Positions 35,592-43,888 of a stretch of 64,000 bases of DNA are shown one piece after another. The position numbers and the translations under genes were made by a program. Below the pieces are notes generated by a model. It was not told where the DNA came from. It worked only from the letters and a program-made list of their open reading frames with translations, and did no database searches. Source of the stretch: Rhizobium leguminosarum bv. viciae USDA 2370 (GTDB taxonomy: Bacteria > Pseudomonadota > Alphaproteobacteria > Rhizobiales > Rhizobiaceae); NCBI RefSeq assembly GCF_002008365.1, contig NZ_MRDL01000054.1, positions 248,001 through 312,000 of the forward strand. Reading direction: 5' to 3'. Every line of letters begins with the position of its first letter. Position 1 is the first letter of the stretch.

Positions 35592-36509
35592 TCAATTCCG
35601 ACTTAAGGAGTTATGCGGGGCCGCCAGCCGTTCGGCCAGGAAATCGACGACGGCGCGCACTGCCGGCAGTTGGCCACGCCGATGCGGCATCAGGATCGTC
35701 GTCTCGATGCTGCCCGCCGTCCATTCCGGAAGCACCCGCACCAGCCGCCCGTCTGCCAGCGCCTTGCGGCAGACGGATGTCGGCAGGCAGGTAATGCCAA
35801 GCCCCGACACGGCCATTTCCATCAAGACATAGGGTTCATCCGCCGCCATGACGGAATGCAGCGTGACGAGAGCCTCATCGCCGCCATCGGAGTGGAACCG
35901 CCATTGGTTTTCCGTCAGGCTGGTCATGATCGTCGCATGCTGCGCCAGTTCCTCCGGCAGGCGCGGCTGCCCATGGGTGCTGATATAATCCGGCGAGGCG
36001 AGGATGAAGAAAGGGTGGCTGGCGAGCTTCCGCTGTACCAGTGCGGAATCCGGCAGCGGCCCGCGATGGCTGCGCAGCGCGATGTCGAAACCTTCCTGCA
36101 CGATATCGACGAAGCGGTCCGTCACGTGCACGGAGAGCCTGAGCTTCGGATATCGCGCTGCCAGCGCCGGCAGATGCTCCGTCAAGGTAAACTGTGCCGT
36201 CGGCACCGAGGCGGTGAGGCGAACGCTGCCTGCGGGTTCAGCCAGATGCCGCCGCACGATGCCTTCGGCCATCTCCGCCTCGATGATCGAGGCCTGGGCG
36301 TGCTGAAAGAATTCCCGGCCGAGCTCGGTCAGCGCGAAGCTTCGCGACGTGCGCTGGATCAGCCTGACGCCAAGCCGTGCCTCCAGCTCCGCAACGCGTT
36401 TGCTCACAGTCGATTTCGGAATGCCGAGATGCCTGGCGGCGGCGGTAAAACTGCCGCTGTCGACGGCCTGCACGAAAAGATGGAGGTCGTTGAGGTTGAA
36501 GAGCGTCAT
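35592..36509 (-). CDS. LysR family transcriptional regulator
   Basis: 305 aa from the ATG at 36509, with the winged helix-turn-helix at the start (FVQAVDSGSFTAAARHLGIPKSTVSKRVAELEARLGVRLI). The frame continues 32 codons upstream, but that part lies in the divergent promoter region. The effector domain covers about residues 90-295. It is divergent from a GST gene and likely controls it. Confidence 0.93.
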   Translation of the reverse strand: MTLFNLNDLHLFVQAVDSGSFTAAARHLGIPKSTVSKRVAELEARLGVRLIQRTSRSFALTELGREFFQHAQASIIEAEMAEGIVRRHLAEPAGSVRLTASVPTAQFTLTEHLPALAARYPKLRLSVHVTDRFVDIVQEGFDIALRSHRGPLPDSALVQRKLASHPFFILASPDYISTHGQPRLPEELAQHATIMTSLTENQWRFHSDGGDEALVTLHSVMAADEPYVLMEMAVSGLGITCLPTSVCRKALADGRLVRVLPEWTAGSIETTILMPHRRGQLPAVRAVVDFLAERLAAPHNSLSRN

Positions 36510-36623
36510 TGCTATCTTCCAGATATGTGGACATTGCGACGCATTTATAGCCTCTACCGCAGGATCGTCCACATCTTCACATTCATCGTGTCCAAACGGG
36601 GTCAATTCTGAAAGGAACGATTG

Positions 36624-37331
36624 ATGTCACCCATATTGTTTTACGGCGTGCCGGAGGGCTGCTCCTTCGGCTCGATCGTCGCGCTGGAATGGTCCGGCCT
36701 GCCTTATCGGCTCTGCCGAGTCGAGATGCCGGAAATGGTTTCCAGCGAAGACTACATCAGGATCAACAAAGTCGGCGAAACGCCGTCGCTGCTGCTCGAG
36801 GATGGCAGGACGATCAGCGAAAGCATGGCGATCCTCCATCATATCGGCGCTCGCGCGATCGGCGGCGGTCTGGGTTTTGCGCAGGGGTCGGAGGATTTCG
36901 ATCGGCTGAACCAGATGCTCGCCTTTCTCAACACCAGTTTCTTCAAGGCCTTCGGCCCGCTCTGGTATGCGTTCGAACACCCTCTGGAGCCGCAGCAGAA
37001 GCAGGCCCTCACAGCCTATGGCATTGCCGCGGTCGAAAAGGCGCATCAGACGCTGGAGCGTCTGCTCGATGGCCGCGAATGGCTTCTCGGCAATGGGCCG
37101 AGCCTGGCGGATGCCTATTTCGTCGGGATCGCCCGCTGGAACGATTTCCATAAGGTCGTCGACCGCCGGCAGTTTCCCGGCCTGCATCGCCTCTATGAGC
37201 GCATGCAGCGGGAGCCGGCCGTGCGTTTTGCCCATGCGATCGAGCATCGGCAGGAAGCGAAAAGCAGCGGCGGTTTCCGCGGCGAGGTCGATCTGGCCGA
37301 AGCGCTCGGCCTGTTGAAACAGGCGGCCTGA
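36624..37331 (+). CDS. Glutathione S-transferase family protein
   Basis: 235 aa from the ATG at 36624 (AAAGGA upstream). The thioredoxin-like domain has MSPILFYGVPEGCSFGSIVALEW, NKVGETPSLLLEDGRTISESMAIL (cis-Pro and Ser contact), and a helical C-domain with NGPSLADAYFVGIARW. Paired divergently with a LysR regulator, suggesting induction by a small aromatic or electrophilic compound. Substrate unknown. Confidence 0.9.
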   Translation: MSPILFYGVPEGCSFGSIVALEWSGLPYRLCRVEMPEMVSSEDYIRINKVGETPSLLLEDGRTISESMAILHHIGARAIGGGLGFAQGSEDFDRLNQMLAFLNTSFFKAFGPLWYAFEHPLEPQQKQALTAYGIAAVEKAHQTLERLLDGREWLLGNGPSLADAYFVGIARWNDFHKVVDRRQFPGLHRLYERMQREPAVRFAHAIEHRQEAKSSGGFRGEVDLAEALGLLKQAA

Positions 37332-37340
37332 TCGCCGCCG

Positions 37341-37365
37341 CCGTCGCACCCCTGGGGTGCGACGG
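37341..37365. terminator. Bidirectional hairpin between convergent genes
   Basis: CCGTCGCACCCC and GGGGTGCGACGG arms, 12 bp each, almost no loop, located 9 bp after the GST stop and 10 bp before the RidA gene stop. No T tract on either side. Confidence 0.55.
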
Positions 37366-37375
37366 CCAATGTGCC

Positions 37376-37762
37376 TTAGCCGGCAGCGATGATCTCGATC
37401 TCGACCAGCCAGTCGTCACGCAGCGTTTCGACGATGATCGCCGTGGTCGGCACGGCGCGGCCGCCAAGGGCCCGAAGGCGGGCATTCTGGTTCGCCTCCA
37501 TAAAGGCGCCGTCGCTGAGATAGCTCGTCAGCCGCACGATATTGTCCACGGTCATATCAGCGGAAGTGAGGATGGCGCGCAGATTGGACCAGATGAGCTC
37601 CAGCTGTCTTTCCAGATCGGCCGCCGCCATTCCCTCTTGATCGAGACCCATCGTACCGCTGACGAAGAGCAGCCGGGACGGATGCCTGACCTCCAGCGCA
37701 TGGATGTAATCAGGGCTGGCCGGATAGACCCCACTTGCCGGATTGCGCGTGATCATCTCCAT
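37376..37762 (-). CDS. RidA family protein (YjgF/YER057c/UK114)
   Basis: 128 aa, one RidA domain. RidA proteins deaminate reactive enamines/imines made by PLP enzymes. Segments ALEVRHPSRLLFVSGTMGLDQEG and QLELIWSNLRAILTSADMTVDNIVRLTSYL are typical; the conserved Arg of RidA at the C-terminal side appears shifted, so activity is not assured. Divergent from the second Lrp/AsnC-type gene, which may regulate it. Confidence 0.87.
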   Translation of the reverse strand: MEMITRNPASGVYPASPDYIHALEVRHPSRLLFVSGTMGLDQEGMAAADLERQLELIWSNLRAILTSADMTVDNIVRLTSYLSDGAFMEANQNARLRALGGRAVPTTAIIVETLRDDWLVEIEIIAAG

Positions 37763-37843
37763 GAAATTTCTCCTCTTCCGAATATTCTGTTGAATAATGG
37801 CAGTATCGGCGATTATCCTTCGGCAGAAAGGGGCTTTTGCGGA

Positions 37844-38371
37844 ATGACGAAAAATACAGAGGATCTTCGGCAGAGGCGTCCGCAGCAGCCGGTCATCGAT
37901 GCTTTCGACCGAAAAATATTAGCCGCGCTCGCCGCCGACAGCAGCCAGAGCTATGCCAGGCTTGGCGAAACGGTCGGCCTGTCGGCGCCGGCCGTGCATG
38001 AGCGTGTGCGCCGCCTGAGACAATCCGGCACCATCAAGGGCGTGCATGCTGCGCTCGACGGCGCAGCGCTCGGCAAGCCGCTGCTTGCTTTCGTGCATGT
38101 GGAAGCGGCCGGCTGGGGCAAGAGCGAGCGGTTGATGCAGGTTCTGCAGTTTCCCGAAGTCGAGGAGATGCATTCGGTCGCTGGCGACGCCAGCGTTCTC
38201 TTCAAGGTCCGTACCGAAAGCCCGCAGGCCTTGGAGGCTTTTCTCTCGCAGATTCATGCCGTTCCCGGCGTCACCGGCACCCGCAGCTATATCGCGCTTT
38301 CCAGCTATCTGGAGCGTCCGGTACAGGCCGGCGTCACCGACAGTTGGCCTGATATGCATCTGCCGGAATAG
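37844..38371 (+). CDS. Lrp/AsnC family transcriptional regulator
   Basis: 175 aa from the ATG at 37844; the frame is open further upstream across the RidA gene start region but the preceding 69 codons are antisense to it. The helix-turn-helix is IDAFDRKILAALAADSSQSYARLGETVGLSAPAVHERVRRLRQSGTIKG; the RAM domain follows. Divergent from the RidA gene with 81 bp between starts. Confidence 0.92.
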   Translation: MTKNTEDLRQRRPQQPVIDAFDRKILAALAADSSQSYARLGETVGLSAPAVHERVRRLRQSGTIKGVHAALDGAALGKPLLAFVHVEAAGWGKSERLMQVLQFPEVEEMHSVAGDASVLFKVRTESPQALEAFLSQIHAVPGVTGTRSYIALSSYLERPVQAGVTDSWPDMHLPE

Positions 38372-38411
38372 ACGAGCGCTCCCGGTTTCCGGTCTAAGCG
38401 TAGCTGTCTCG

Positions 38412-38813
38412 CTAGTCCTCACCCTCGAAACGTGGCAGCGGCTCGATATTCTCCACCCCGGGCAAAGCCGACCGGCACCATATCTGTTTCCTGGGCGTCA
38501 GCTCCCGCCGCTGGTCGATGCTGCCGACGCGGACGCCGATCGCGCCGCCTTCGCCGTCCGTGCGGTAGAGCGGCGATCCGCAATTCGGGCAGAAGAATTG
38601 CCGGCTGAGACCGCCGCTGTCGCCATATTTTGCGTAGCCTCTCGGCTCGCCTGATAGGAGTGTGAAACTTCCCGGCCGCGCCGGTGCGGTGATGCGATAG
38701 GCGGAGCCCGTCAACCGCTGGCAATCGGTGCAATGGCAGATCGAGATCCGCTCCGCATCGATCTCCGCCTGATAGCGGATCGCGCCGCAATGGCATCCTC
38801 CGGTGATATGCAT
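38412..38813 (-). CDS. GFA family zinc protein (glutathione-dependent formaldehyde-activating type)
   Basis: 133 aa from MHITGGCHCGAIRY at 38813; the frame runs 26 codons upstream through a repeat and is not coding. Zinc-binding cysteines are in GGCHCG, ICHCTDCQRLTG and FCPNCGSPLY. Family name derives from Gfa of Paracoccus, but most members have no proven formaldehyde role. Single gene. Confidence 0.88.
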   Translation of the reverse strand: MHITGGCHCGAIRYQAEIDAERISICHCTDCQRLTGSAYRITAPARPGSFTLLSGEPRGYAKYGDSGGLSRQFFCPNCGSPLYRTDGEGGAIGVRVGSIDQRRELTPRKQIWCRSALPGVENIEPLPRFEGED

Positions 38814-38829
38814 CGGCAAGCCCCCAAAA

Positions 38830-38926
38830 GCATGTCGCGCAAAAGTGTAGAGCGGTTTTGCGATCATGACATGCGGAAAACAAAGAACCAAAGCATGGCA
38901 GGCGAATCTGATCGCGCTACGCTTTA
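38830..38926. repeat. Composite palindromic repeat (GCATGTCG plus AAAGC module)
   Basis: First module GCATGTC to GACATGC at 38830-38874, then a second module beginning CAAAGCATGGC and ending CGCTTTA near 38926, reaching the stop of the carboxypeptidase gene. The same two-module order occurs at 47954-48056. Confidence 0.75.
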
Positions 38927-40453
38927 CTCAGCGGGCTGGGCGGCCGGGTGGGCGGCGTAGAAGGCCTTCGCATCCGCCGTGAAGGCGGCCCGCTGATCGG
39001 CTTTCGTATAGAACATATGCCCGCCGCGATAAAGCTTTAGCCCGACGCGGCCGTCGGCGAGCGAGGGCGGCAGATGGTCGACGACGTAGCGGCTGACGCT
39101 GTAAGGCGTCACCAGATCGCTGTAGCCATGCGCGATCAGCAGGTGGAATGCTGAGTTCGAGGCGAGCAGTTGCCGGATGTCGTCGGTAGCGCTGGCCTGG
39201 AAGCGCGATCCGCCGCCGCGCCCGCCGCCCCATTCCCAGCGCCGGCTGATATCGCCGTCGAGCAGCGAATAGGTCATCTCCGTCTTGAAGCCGAGCTCGT
39301 TGCGGGCGTAATCGGCAAAGGCGCCGCCATAGGCGCGGGTGAAGCCGTCGAGGATGGCGTCGTCGCCGCGGTCGTAATCGGATTCCGGATAGGGATCGGG
39401 TGCTGCAAAGGAGGCGTCGTAGGCGCTCATCACCTCGCCGCCCCCATCTGAATGTTTGACGAAGGAACTGCCGAGGAAGCCGCGGTTGCGGGTGACGATA
39501 TCCTCTGGGATGCCCGTCAGGCGAGCGATCCTGCCATAGAAGGCGGCGGCATCGGCACCCGTCGGCGGTGGTCCGGCCAGCGTCGTCAGATAGTCGCCGA
39601 GCGCGAAGGTCTCGGCCTCCTTCTGCTTCTCTTCGTCAAAGGCCTCGTGCCGGTCGAGTTCGGCCGCCGCCAGTGACGGCAGCTCCAGCGCCGCGCCGAG
39701 CGCAAATTGATCGGCATTGAACATCAGCTGGCCCTCGAGCAGGGGGGAAAGCATCACCGCGCCGGCGACGATGATGCCCTGGCTTTCCTGCAGCACCGAG
39801 GCGACCTTGGCCGCACGGAAGCCGCCATAACTCTCGCCGAGAAGATATTTCGGCGAGTTGGAACGGTTGTTGTGCGCGACATAGAGCGCAATTGCCTTGG
39901 CGATGCTCTGGGCATCGGCACTGACGTTATAATAATTGGAGGCGTCGTCGGCCTTTGCCGTCCGGCTCCAGCCGGTGCCGATCGGGTCGATCAGCACGAG
40001 ATCGGTGAAATCGAGCCAGCTTTGCGGATTGTCGACGAGTTTCGCATTGGCGCCGTCGCGTCCGTCCGGCCCGAAATCGAGTACCTTCGGCCCGACCAGC
40101 CCGAGATGCAGGAAGGCGGAAGCAGCACCCGGCCCGCCGTTGAAGGCAAAGGTCAGAGGCCGGTTCGGCCCGCCATCCCTTGCGACATAGGCGGTGTAGA
40201 AGACCGCGCCGGTCTGTACGCCGTCCTGGCCGAAGAGATCCAGCGTGCCGGCGGTGGCAGTATAGGCAATCTTCCGGCCGCCGATCGTCAGCGCGTGCTC
40301 GGTGACGGAATCGGCCGGCAGCAGCTTCAGCACGCCATCGCGTGCGCCGCTCTGGACATTCGCCCTCGGTGGATCGCTTTCCTGCGCATGGGAAAGGGCG
40401 GGGGCCAGCATTGCTGCGAGCGCGGTGAACAGAAACAGGGTTCGTATGCGCAA
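38924..40453 (-). CDS. Serine carboxypeptidase-like peptidase (S10 family)
   Basis: 509 aa, exported: the signal peptide ends LSHAQE at about residue 24. The S10 alpha/beta-hydrolase motifs are FAFNGGPGAASAFLHLG (oxyanion region), KYLLGESYGGFRAAKVAS with the nucleophile Ser, an Asp in AHGYSDLVTPY, and the His in YRGGHMFYT near the C-terminus. The likely role is periplasmic C-terminal peptide trimming. Single gene. Confidence 0.92.
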   Translation of the reverse strand: MRIRTLFLFTALAAMLAPALSHAQESDPPRANVQSGARDGVLKLLPADSVTEHALTIGGRKIAYTATAGTLDLFGQDGVQTGAVFYTAYVARDGGPNRPLTFAFNGGPGAASAFLHLGLVGPKVLDFGPDGRDGANAKLVDNPQSWLDFTDLVLIDPIGTGWSRTAKADDASNYYNVSADAQSIAKAIALYVAHNNRSNSPKYLLGESYGGFRAAKVASVLQESQGIIVAGAVMLSPLLEGQLMFNADQFALGAALELPSLAAAELDRHEAFDEEKQKEAETFALGDYLTTLAGPPPTGADAAAFYGRIARLTGIPEDIVTRNRGFLGSSFVKHSDGGGEVMSAYDASFAAPDPYPESDYDRGDDAILDGFTRAYGGAFADYARNELGFKTEMTYSLLDGDISRRWEWGGGRGGGSRFQASATDDIRQLLASNSAFHLLIAHGYSDLVTPYSVSRYVVDHLPPSLADGRVGLKLYRGGHMFYTKADQRAAFTADAKAFYAAHPAAQPAE

Positions 40454-40551
40454 GATGTCTCCTCCGGCGTGGGGAATGAGAGGCTGAGATAGCGTAGCAT
40501 CCGCGGCCGACGACGGGCATCAAGAGATGGTGATGGGCCAGTGAGCGAGCT

Positions 40552-41844
40552 TCAGCCGACCTTCTCGACCGCGTGAACATTGATCTCGATCGCACGGCCG
40601 GCCTTCCAGCCGTTGATCGCCGCGCCCAGCCCGAGCGCGACGAAGAGGGCAGCGCACCAGGAAAAGCTGCCGGTCCAGCCGCGGATGAGGCCGACGATGA
40701 GCGGGCCGATGGCGGCAAGCAGGTAACCGACGCATTGCGCCATGCCGGAAAGATGGGCGGCGACATCGGGATCGCGTGAGCGCAGCACGATCGTCGTCAT
40801 GGCCGCCGCGATCAGCCCACCCTGGCCGATGCCCTGCAGCACCGCCCATAGCCAGACCGTCGAAAGTGGCGCGAAGAGCAGGCCGAGCAGGGCGATGACG
40901 GCGACGCCGCAGAGGCTCGCATTGATCAGCCGCTGGTCGCGGCCGCGCACGGCGATATGCGGAACGATCAGGCAGGATGCCGCCTGTACCATCACCGACA
41001 GGGAAACGATCGCCCCTGATGTGACGCCGTCGAGCCCGCGTTCGCGTAAGATCGGAACCAGCCAGCCGAAGACGCAATAGGCAAGTGCCGATTGCAGCCC
41101 CATGAACAGCGTGACTTGCCAGGCGAGCCGGTCGCGCCAGAGGCCTTTGACGTGGAAGCCATTTCGTCTTGCCTGCCGGCCGCTGCGAAGAACTTCGGGC
41201 AGCCAGAGCAGGCTGACGATCAGGGCGGGCAGCGCCCAGACAGCGAGGGCACCCTCGAGAGAGCCGCCCAATCCATGCTCGATCGGCAGTGTCAGCCCGG
41301 CGGCACTTGCCGCACCGGCGCAAAGCGCCATCGTGTAGAAGCCGGTCATCAGTGCGGCGCGCCCGGCGAAATCGCGCTTCACCAGCCCCGGCAGCAGCAC
41401 GTTGCCGACAGCAATACAGGCGCCCGCAAGGGCGGTGCCGATGAAGAGCAGTGGCACGGAGGAAAGTCCGCGCAAACCCGTGCCGAGTGCGAGAAGCAGC
41501 AGAACGCCGAGCAGCGTGCGCTCCGTCCCGAGGCGCTGGGCAAGACGAGGCGCAAGCGGCGAGAAGGCACCAAGGCAGACGACCGGTAGCGTCGTCAGTA
41601 GGCTGGCGCCCAGCGCGCTGAGACCGAGCTCCGAGCGGATCTCCGGCAGCAGCGCCGAGGCGCTCGAGAAGACCGGGCGCAGGTTGAAGGCGATCAGCAC
41701 CAGGCTCGCGCCGAGCAGGAAACGCCCGGCAGCTCCCCGCACCGGCGTTGCCTGCGGCGGCGGAAGGCTGCCGGCCTCGGCGTCGATCAGCAATTCGTCG
41801 GCGGGGTCGAGCGCGCTGGCGGCATGGCTGGACGGCGCGTTCAT
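40552..41844 (-). CDS. MFS transporter, CynX/NimT type
   Basis: 430 aa, twelve hydrophobic segments after a 40-residue hydrophilic N-terminus. The CynX/NimT class includes cyanate and nitroimidazole-related permeases. The gene starts within the last codons of the GntR-type gene (4-bp overlap), so regulator and transporter are one operon. Substrate unknown. Confidence 0.9.
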   Translation of the reverse strand: MNAPSSHAASALDPADELLIDAEAGSLPPPQATPVRGAAGRFLLGASLVLIAFNLRPVFSSASALLPEIRSELGLSALGASLLTTLPVVCLGAFSPLAPRLAQRLGTERTLLGVLLLLALGTGLRGLSSVPLLFIGTALAGACIAVGNVLLPGLVKRDFAGRAALMTGFYTMALCAGAASAAGLTLPIEHGLGGSLEGALAVWALPALIVSLLWLPEVLRSGRQARRNGFHVKGLWRDRLAWQVTLFMGLQSALAYCVFGWLVPILRERGLDGVTSGAIVSLSVMVQAASCLIVPHIAVRGRDQRLINASLCGVAVIALLGLLFAPLSTVWLWAVLQGIGQGGLIAAAMTTIVLRSRDPDVAAHLSGMAQCVGYLLAAIGPLIVGLIRGWTGSFSWCAALFVALGLGAAINGWKAGRAIEINVHAVEKVG

Positions 41845-42530
41845 GACAGGATCATCCTGTCGAGGGCGGCAAGAACGGGCGCCATGAAGCGGCGCACCGC
41901 CGCATCCGCCTCGTCGGGATCGCCGGTTTCGATGGCGTCGACGATATCGGCATGCGCCTGCATATCCGGCTCGGGAATGTCCTTGCCGAGCGTCGCCGCA
42001 ATGGTATCGGCGATCGAGGCCGAAAAGAAATCGTAGATCTCGATCATCGCCCGGTTGCCGGAAGCGGCGATGACAGCCTTGTGGAAGGCGAGGTCGCGTT
42101 CGATGAAGGCGGCCTGATCGCCGCCGTCGTAATTGCCACGTTCGGCAAGCAGCCTGCGAAGCCCGGCAACCGTCTTCGGCGTCTTGCGGATCGCCGTCAG
42201 CCGGGCTGCCTCGACGTCGAGCGCCAAGCGCGCCTCGAACTGGTCACGCAGGCTGGCGCGCCGGGCCATCGTCAACGGCCGGCCGGCATCGGTCGTCGAG
42301 CGGACATAGGTTCCCGAACCCTGTCTTGTTTCGAGATAACCCTGGGAGACGAGAACGCGCACCGCCTCGCGCACGGTGCCGCGGCTGACGGAAAGCATGG
42401 CCGACAGCGAGGCTTCATTCGGCAATTTCTCGCCGACCGCCCAGCGTTTGCCGAGAATGTCGCCGCGGATCGCCTCGATCGCCTCATCCGCGAGATTGGT
42501 CTTGCTGAGCGCTCGCATCTCACTACTCAT
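41841..42530 (-). CDS. FadR/GntR family transcriptional regulator
   Basis: 229 aa. The winged helix-turn-helix covers residues about 12-80 (GDILGKRWAVGEKLPNEASLSAMLSVSRGTVREAVRVLVSQGYLETRQGSGTYV); the helical FCD ligand domain follows (residues 95-215). Start at 42530 or at Met5 (42518); both lie within a 47-bp inverted repeat, so the operator overlaps the translation start. Autoregulation with the downstream MFS gene is very likely. Confidence 0.93.
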   Translation of the reverse strand: MSSEMRALSKTNLADEAIEAIRGDILGKRWAVGEKLPNEASLSAMLSVSRGTVREAVRVLVSQGYLETRQGSGTYVRSTTDAGRPLTMARRASLRDQFEARLALDVEAARLTAIRKTPKTVAGLRRLLAERGNYDGGDQAAFIERDLAFHKAVIAASGNRAMIEIYDFFSASIADTIAATLGKDIPEPDMQAHADIVDAIETGDPDEADAAVRRFMAPVLAALDRMILS

Positions 42531-42563
42531 AAAGTCATCTGATGACTTTATGAGTAGTGAGAT
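42517..42563. promoter_or_regulatory. 47-bp near-perfect palindrome at the GntR start (operator/hairpin)
   Basis: Perfect 23-bp arms around a single T. The core CATAAAGTCATC-T-GATGACTTTATG is typical in style for FadR-type operators. It contains the start codon of the GntR-type gene and could also fold into a very stable RNA hairpin if transcribed. Confidence 0.75.
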
Positions 42564-42615
42564 TTCGATCTTTCGTCAACGCCTGACATCAAGACGATAA
42601 AGACATCAAGACAAT

Positions 42616-42639
42616 AAAAAAGGGCCGCCTCGGCGACCC
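42616..42639 (-). terminator. Rho-independent terminator of the tiny ORF unit
   Basis: On the minus strand GGGTCGCC, GA, GGCGGCCC followed by TTTTTT. Textbook intrinsic terminator, 62 bp past the tiny ORF stop and upstream of the GntR promoter region. Confidence 0.85.
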
Positions 42640-42700
42640 TTTCCATGAGTTTGGCCTCAAACTGGCCTGGACTGTCTATGCAGCCCTAGGAAGGCGGGGA

Positions 42701-42772
42701 TTAGAGCGAGGGCTGCCTCGCCTTCGTCACCTCTTCCATGCCCGTTACGAGGTCCGAAATCTCATTAGACAT
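42701..42772 (-). CDS. Tiny ORF (23 aa) with strong ribosome binding site
   Basis: ATG at 42772, stop TAA at 42701. The peptide begins MSNEISDLVTGMEEV and is acidic and probably helical. A strong GGAAGGTGAT ribosome binding site lies just upstream, promoter-like boxes lie about 30-60 bp upstream, and an intrinsic terminator follows. It may be a real small protein, or the translated part of a small regulatory RNA of about 190 nt. No family recognised. Confidence 0.5.
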   Translation of the reverse strand: MSNEISDLVTGMEEVTKARQPSL

Positions 42773-42809
42773 TGGATCACCTTCCTTTCGTTCTGTTGCT
42801 GATGGCTTA

Positions 42810-42838
42810 AAGTTAGGCTGATTCTTCTGAGATGCAAG
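42810..42838 (-). promoter_or_regulatory. Promoter-like boxes of the tiny ORF unit
   Basis: Minus strand CTTGCA (42833-42838) and TAACTT (42810-42815) with 17-bp spacing, similar to the rhizobial sigma-70 pattern CTTGAC-N17-CTATAT. Would give a 5' leader of about 30 nt. Confidence 0.4.
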
Positions 42839-43045
42839 CAGAAATGCACGCCTGCGCTGCTTTGAGAGAAGCGCGGGTGTTCACAAAAGAACACGGCTTT
42901 TCGCCGAATGTGAAGGTGCCAGACGTCACGAAACCGTCATGTTGCCCTTGCAAACCGGCAACGCGTTAAGCTGTTATTAGCCGTGACATCAGACAATTTA
43001 GAGCATTCCCGCCGATGCGGCGGCGGGTTCCGGAGCAAGAAAGCC

Positions 43046-43858
43046 ATGTGTCGCTGGGCAGCCTATCGCGGAGACCCTCTCTATCTTGAGGAACTGGTAT
43101 CCTCGCCTGCGCACTCGCTGATCGAGCAGTCCCATTGCGCCACCCGCGCCAAGACGGCGACGAATGGTGATGGCTTCGGTATCGCCTGGTATGGCGACAG
43201 GCCCGAGCCCGGCCGCTACCGCGATATCCTGCCGGCCTGGTCGGATTGCAATCTGAAGAGCCTGGCACGGCAGATCCGTTCGCCGCTCTTCCTCGCCCAT
43301 GTCCGCGCTGCCACAGGCGGCGGCACGCGCCGCGACAACTGCCACCCCTTCACCCATGGCACCTGGTCTTTCATGCACAACGGCCAGATCACCGGTTTCG
43401 AGCGTCTGCGCCGGCCGATGGAGGCGATGCTCGACGACGAGCTGTTCAATGCCCGCGGCGGCACGACCGATTCCGAACTGATGTTCCTGCTGGCGCTGCA
43501 ATTCGGTCTGCGCGAGGCGCCGATCGCTGCGATGGCTCACATGATCGGTGTCGTCGAGGACCTGGCCGACAGCGTCATCGGCTCGATCCTGCTGCGCTTT
43601 ACCGCTGCCTTCTCCGATGGCAACATGCTCTATGCTGTTCGCTATGCGACCGACCGCAAGGCGCCGACGCTCTATGCCTCGCCTGTGGGTGCGGGCTATT
43701 GCCTCGTGTCCGAGCCGCTGAACGACGATGGCGATGCCTGGGCGGAAATTCCGGATGGCAGCGCCGTCACCGTCGGTAAAGACGGCATCGACGTCGCCGA
43801 CTTCCGGCCGGAGAAGCGGAGTGCCTCCAAGCCGCCGCGCGTGGCTATTCCTGCCTGA
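43046..43858 (+). CDS. Class II glutamine amidotransferase
   Basis: 270 aa starting MCRWAAYRGDPLYLEELV at 43046, chosen because Cys2 must be the N-terminal nucleophile of the Ntn amidotransferase fold. The other glutaminase features are TNGDGFGIAWYG, FLAHVRAATGG, NCHPFTHGTWSFMHNGQITGFE. The family (YafJ-like) releases ammonia from glutamine or related amides; the acceptor partner is unknown. Single gene. Confidence 0.9.
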   Translation: MCRWAAYRGDPLYLEELVSSPAHSLIEQSHCATRAKTATNGDGFGIAWYGDRPEPGRYRDILPAWSDCNLKSLARQIRSPLFLAHVRAATGGGTRRDNCHPFTHGTWSFMHNGQITGFERLRRPMEAMLDDELFNARGGTTDSELMFLLALQFGLREAPIAAMAHMIGVVEDLADSVIGSILLRFTAAFSDGNMLYAVRYATDRKAPTLYASPVGAGYCLVSEPLNDDGDAWAEIPDGSAVTVGKDGIDVADFRPEKRSASKPPRVAIPA

Positions 43859-43888
43859 GCCGCTCGACGATAGCTGAGCCGCTGGCGA

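Larger units (their letters stand above)
42531..43045. other. Intergenic region with palindrome, terminator and tiny ORF
   Basis: 515 bp between the GntR and glutamine amidotransferase genes. It holds the second half of the operator palindrome, a terminator, a 23-codon ORF and promoter-like boxes, each listed separately. Nothing else recognised from 42840 to 43045. Confidence 0.5.
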
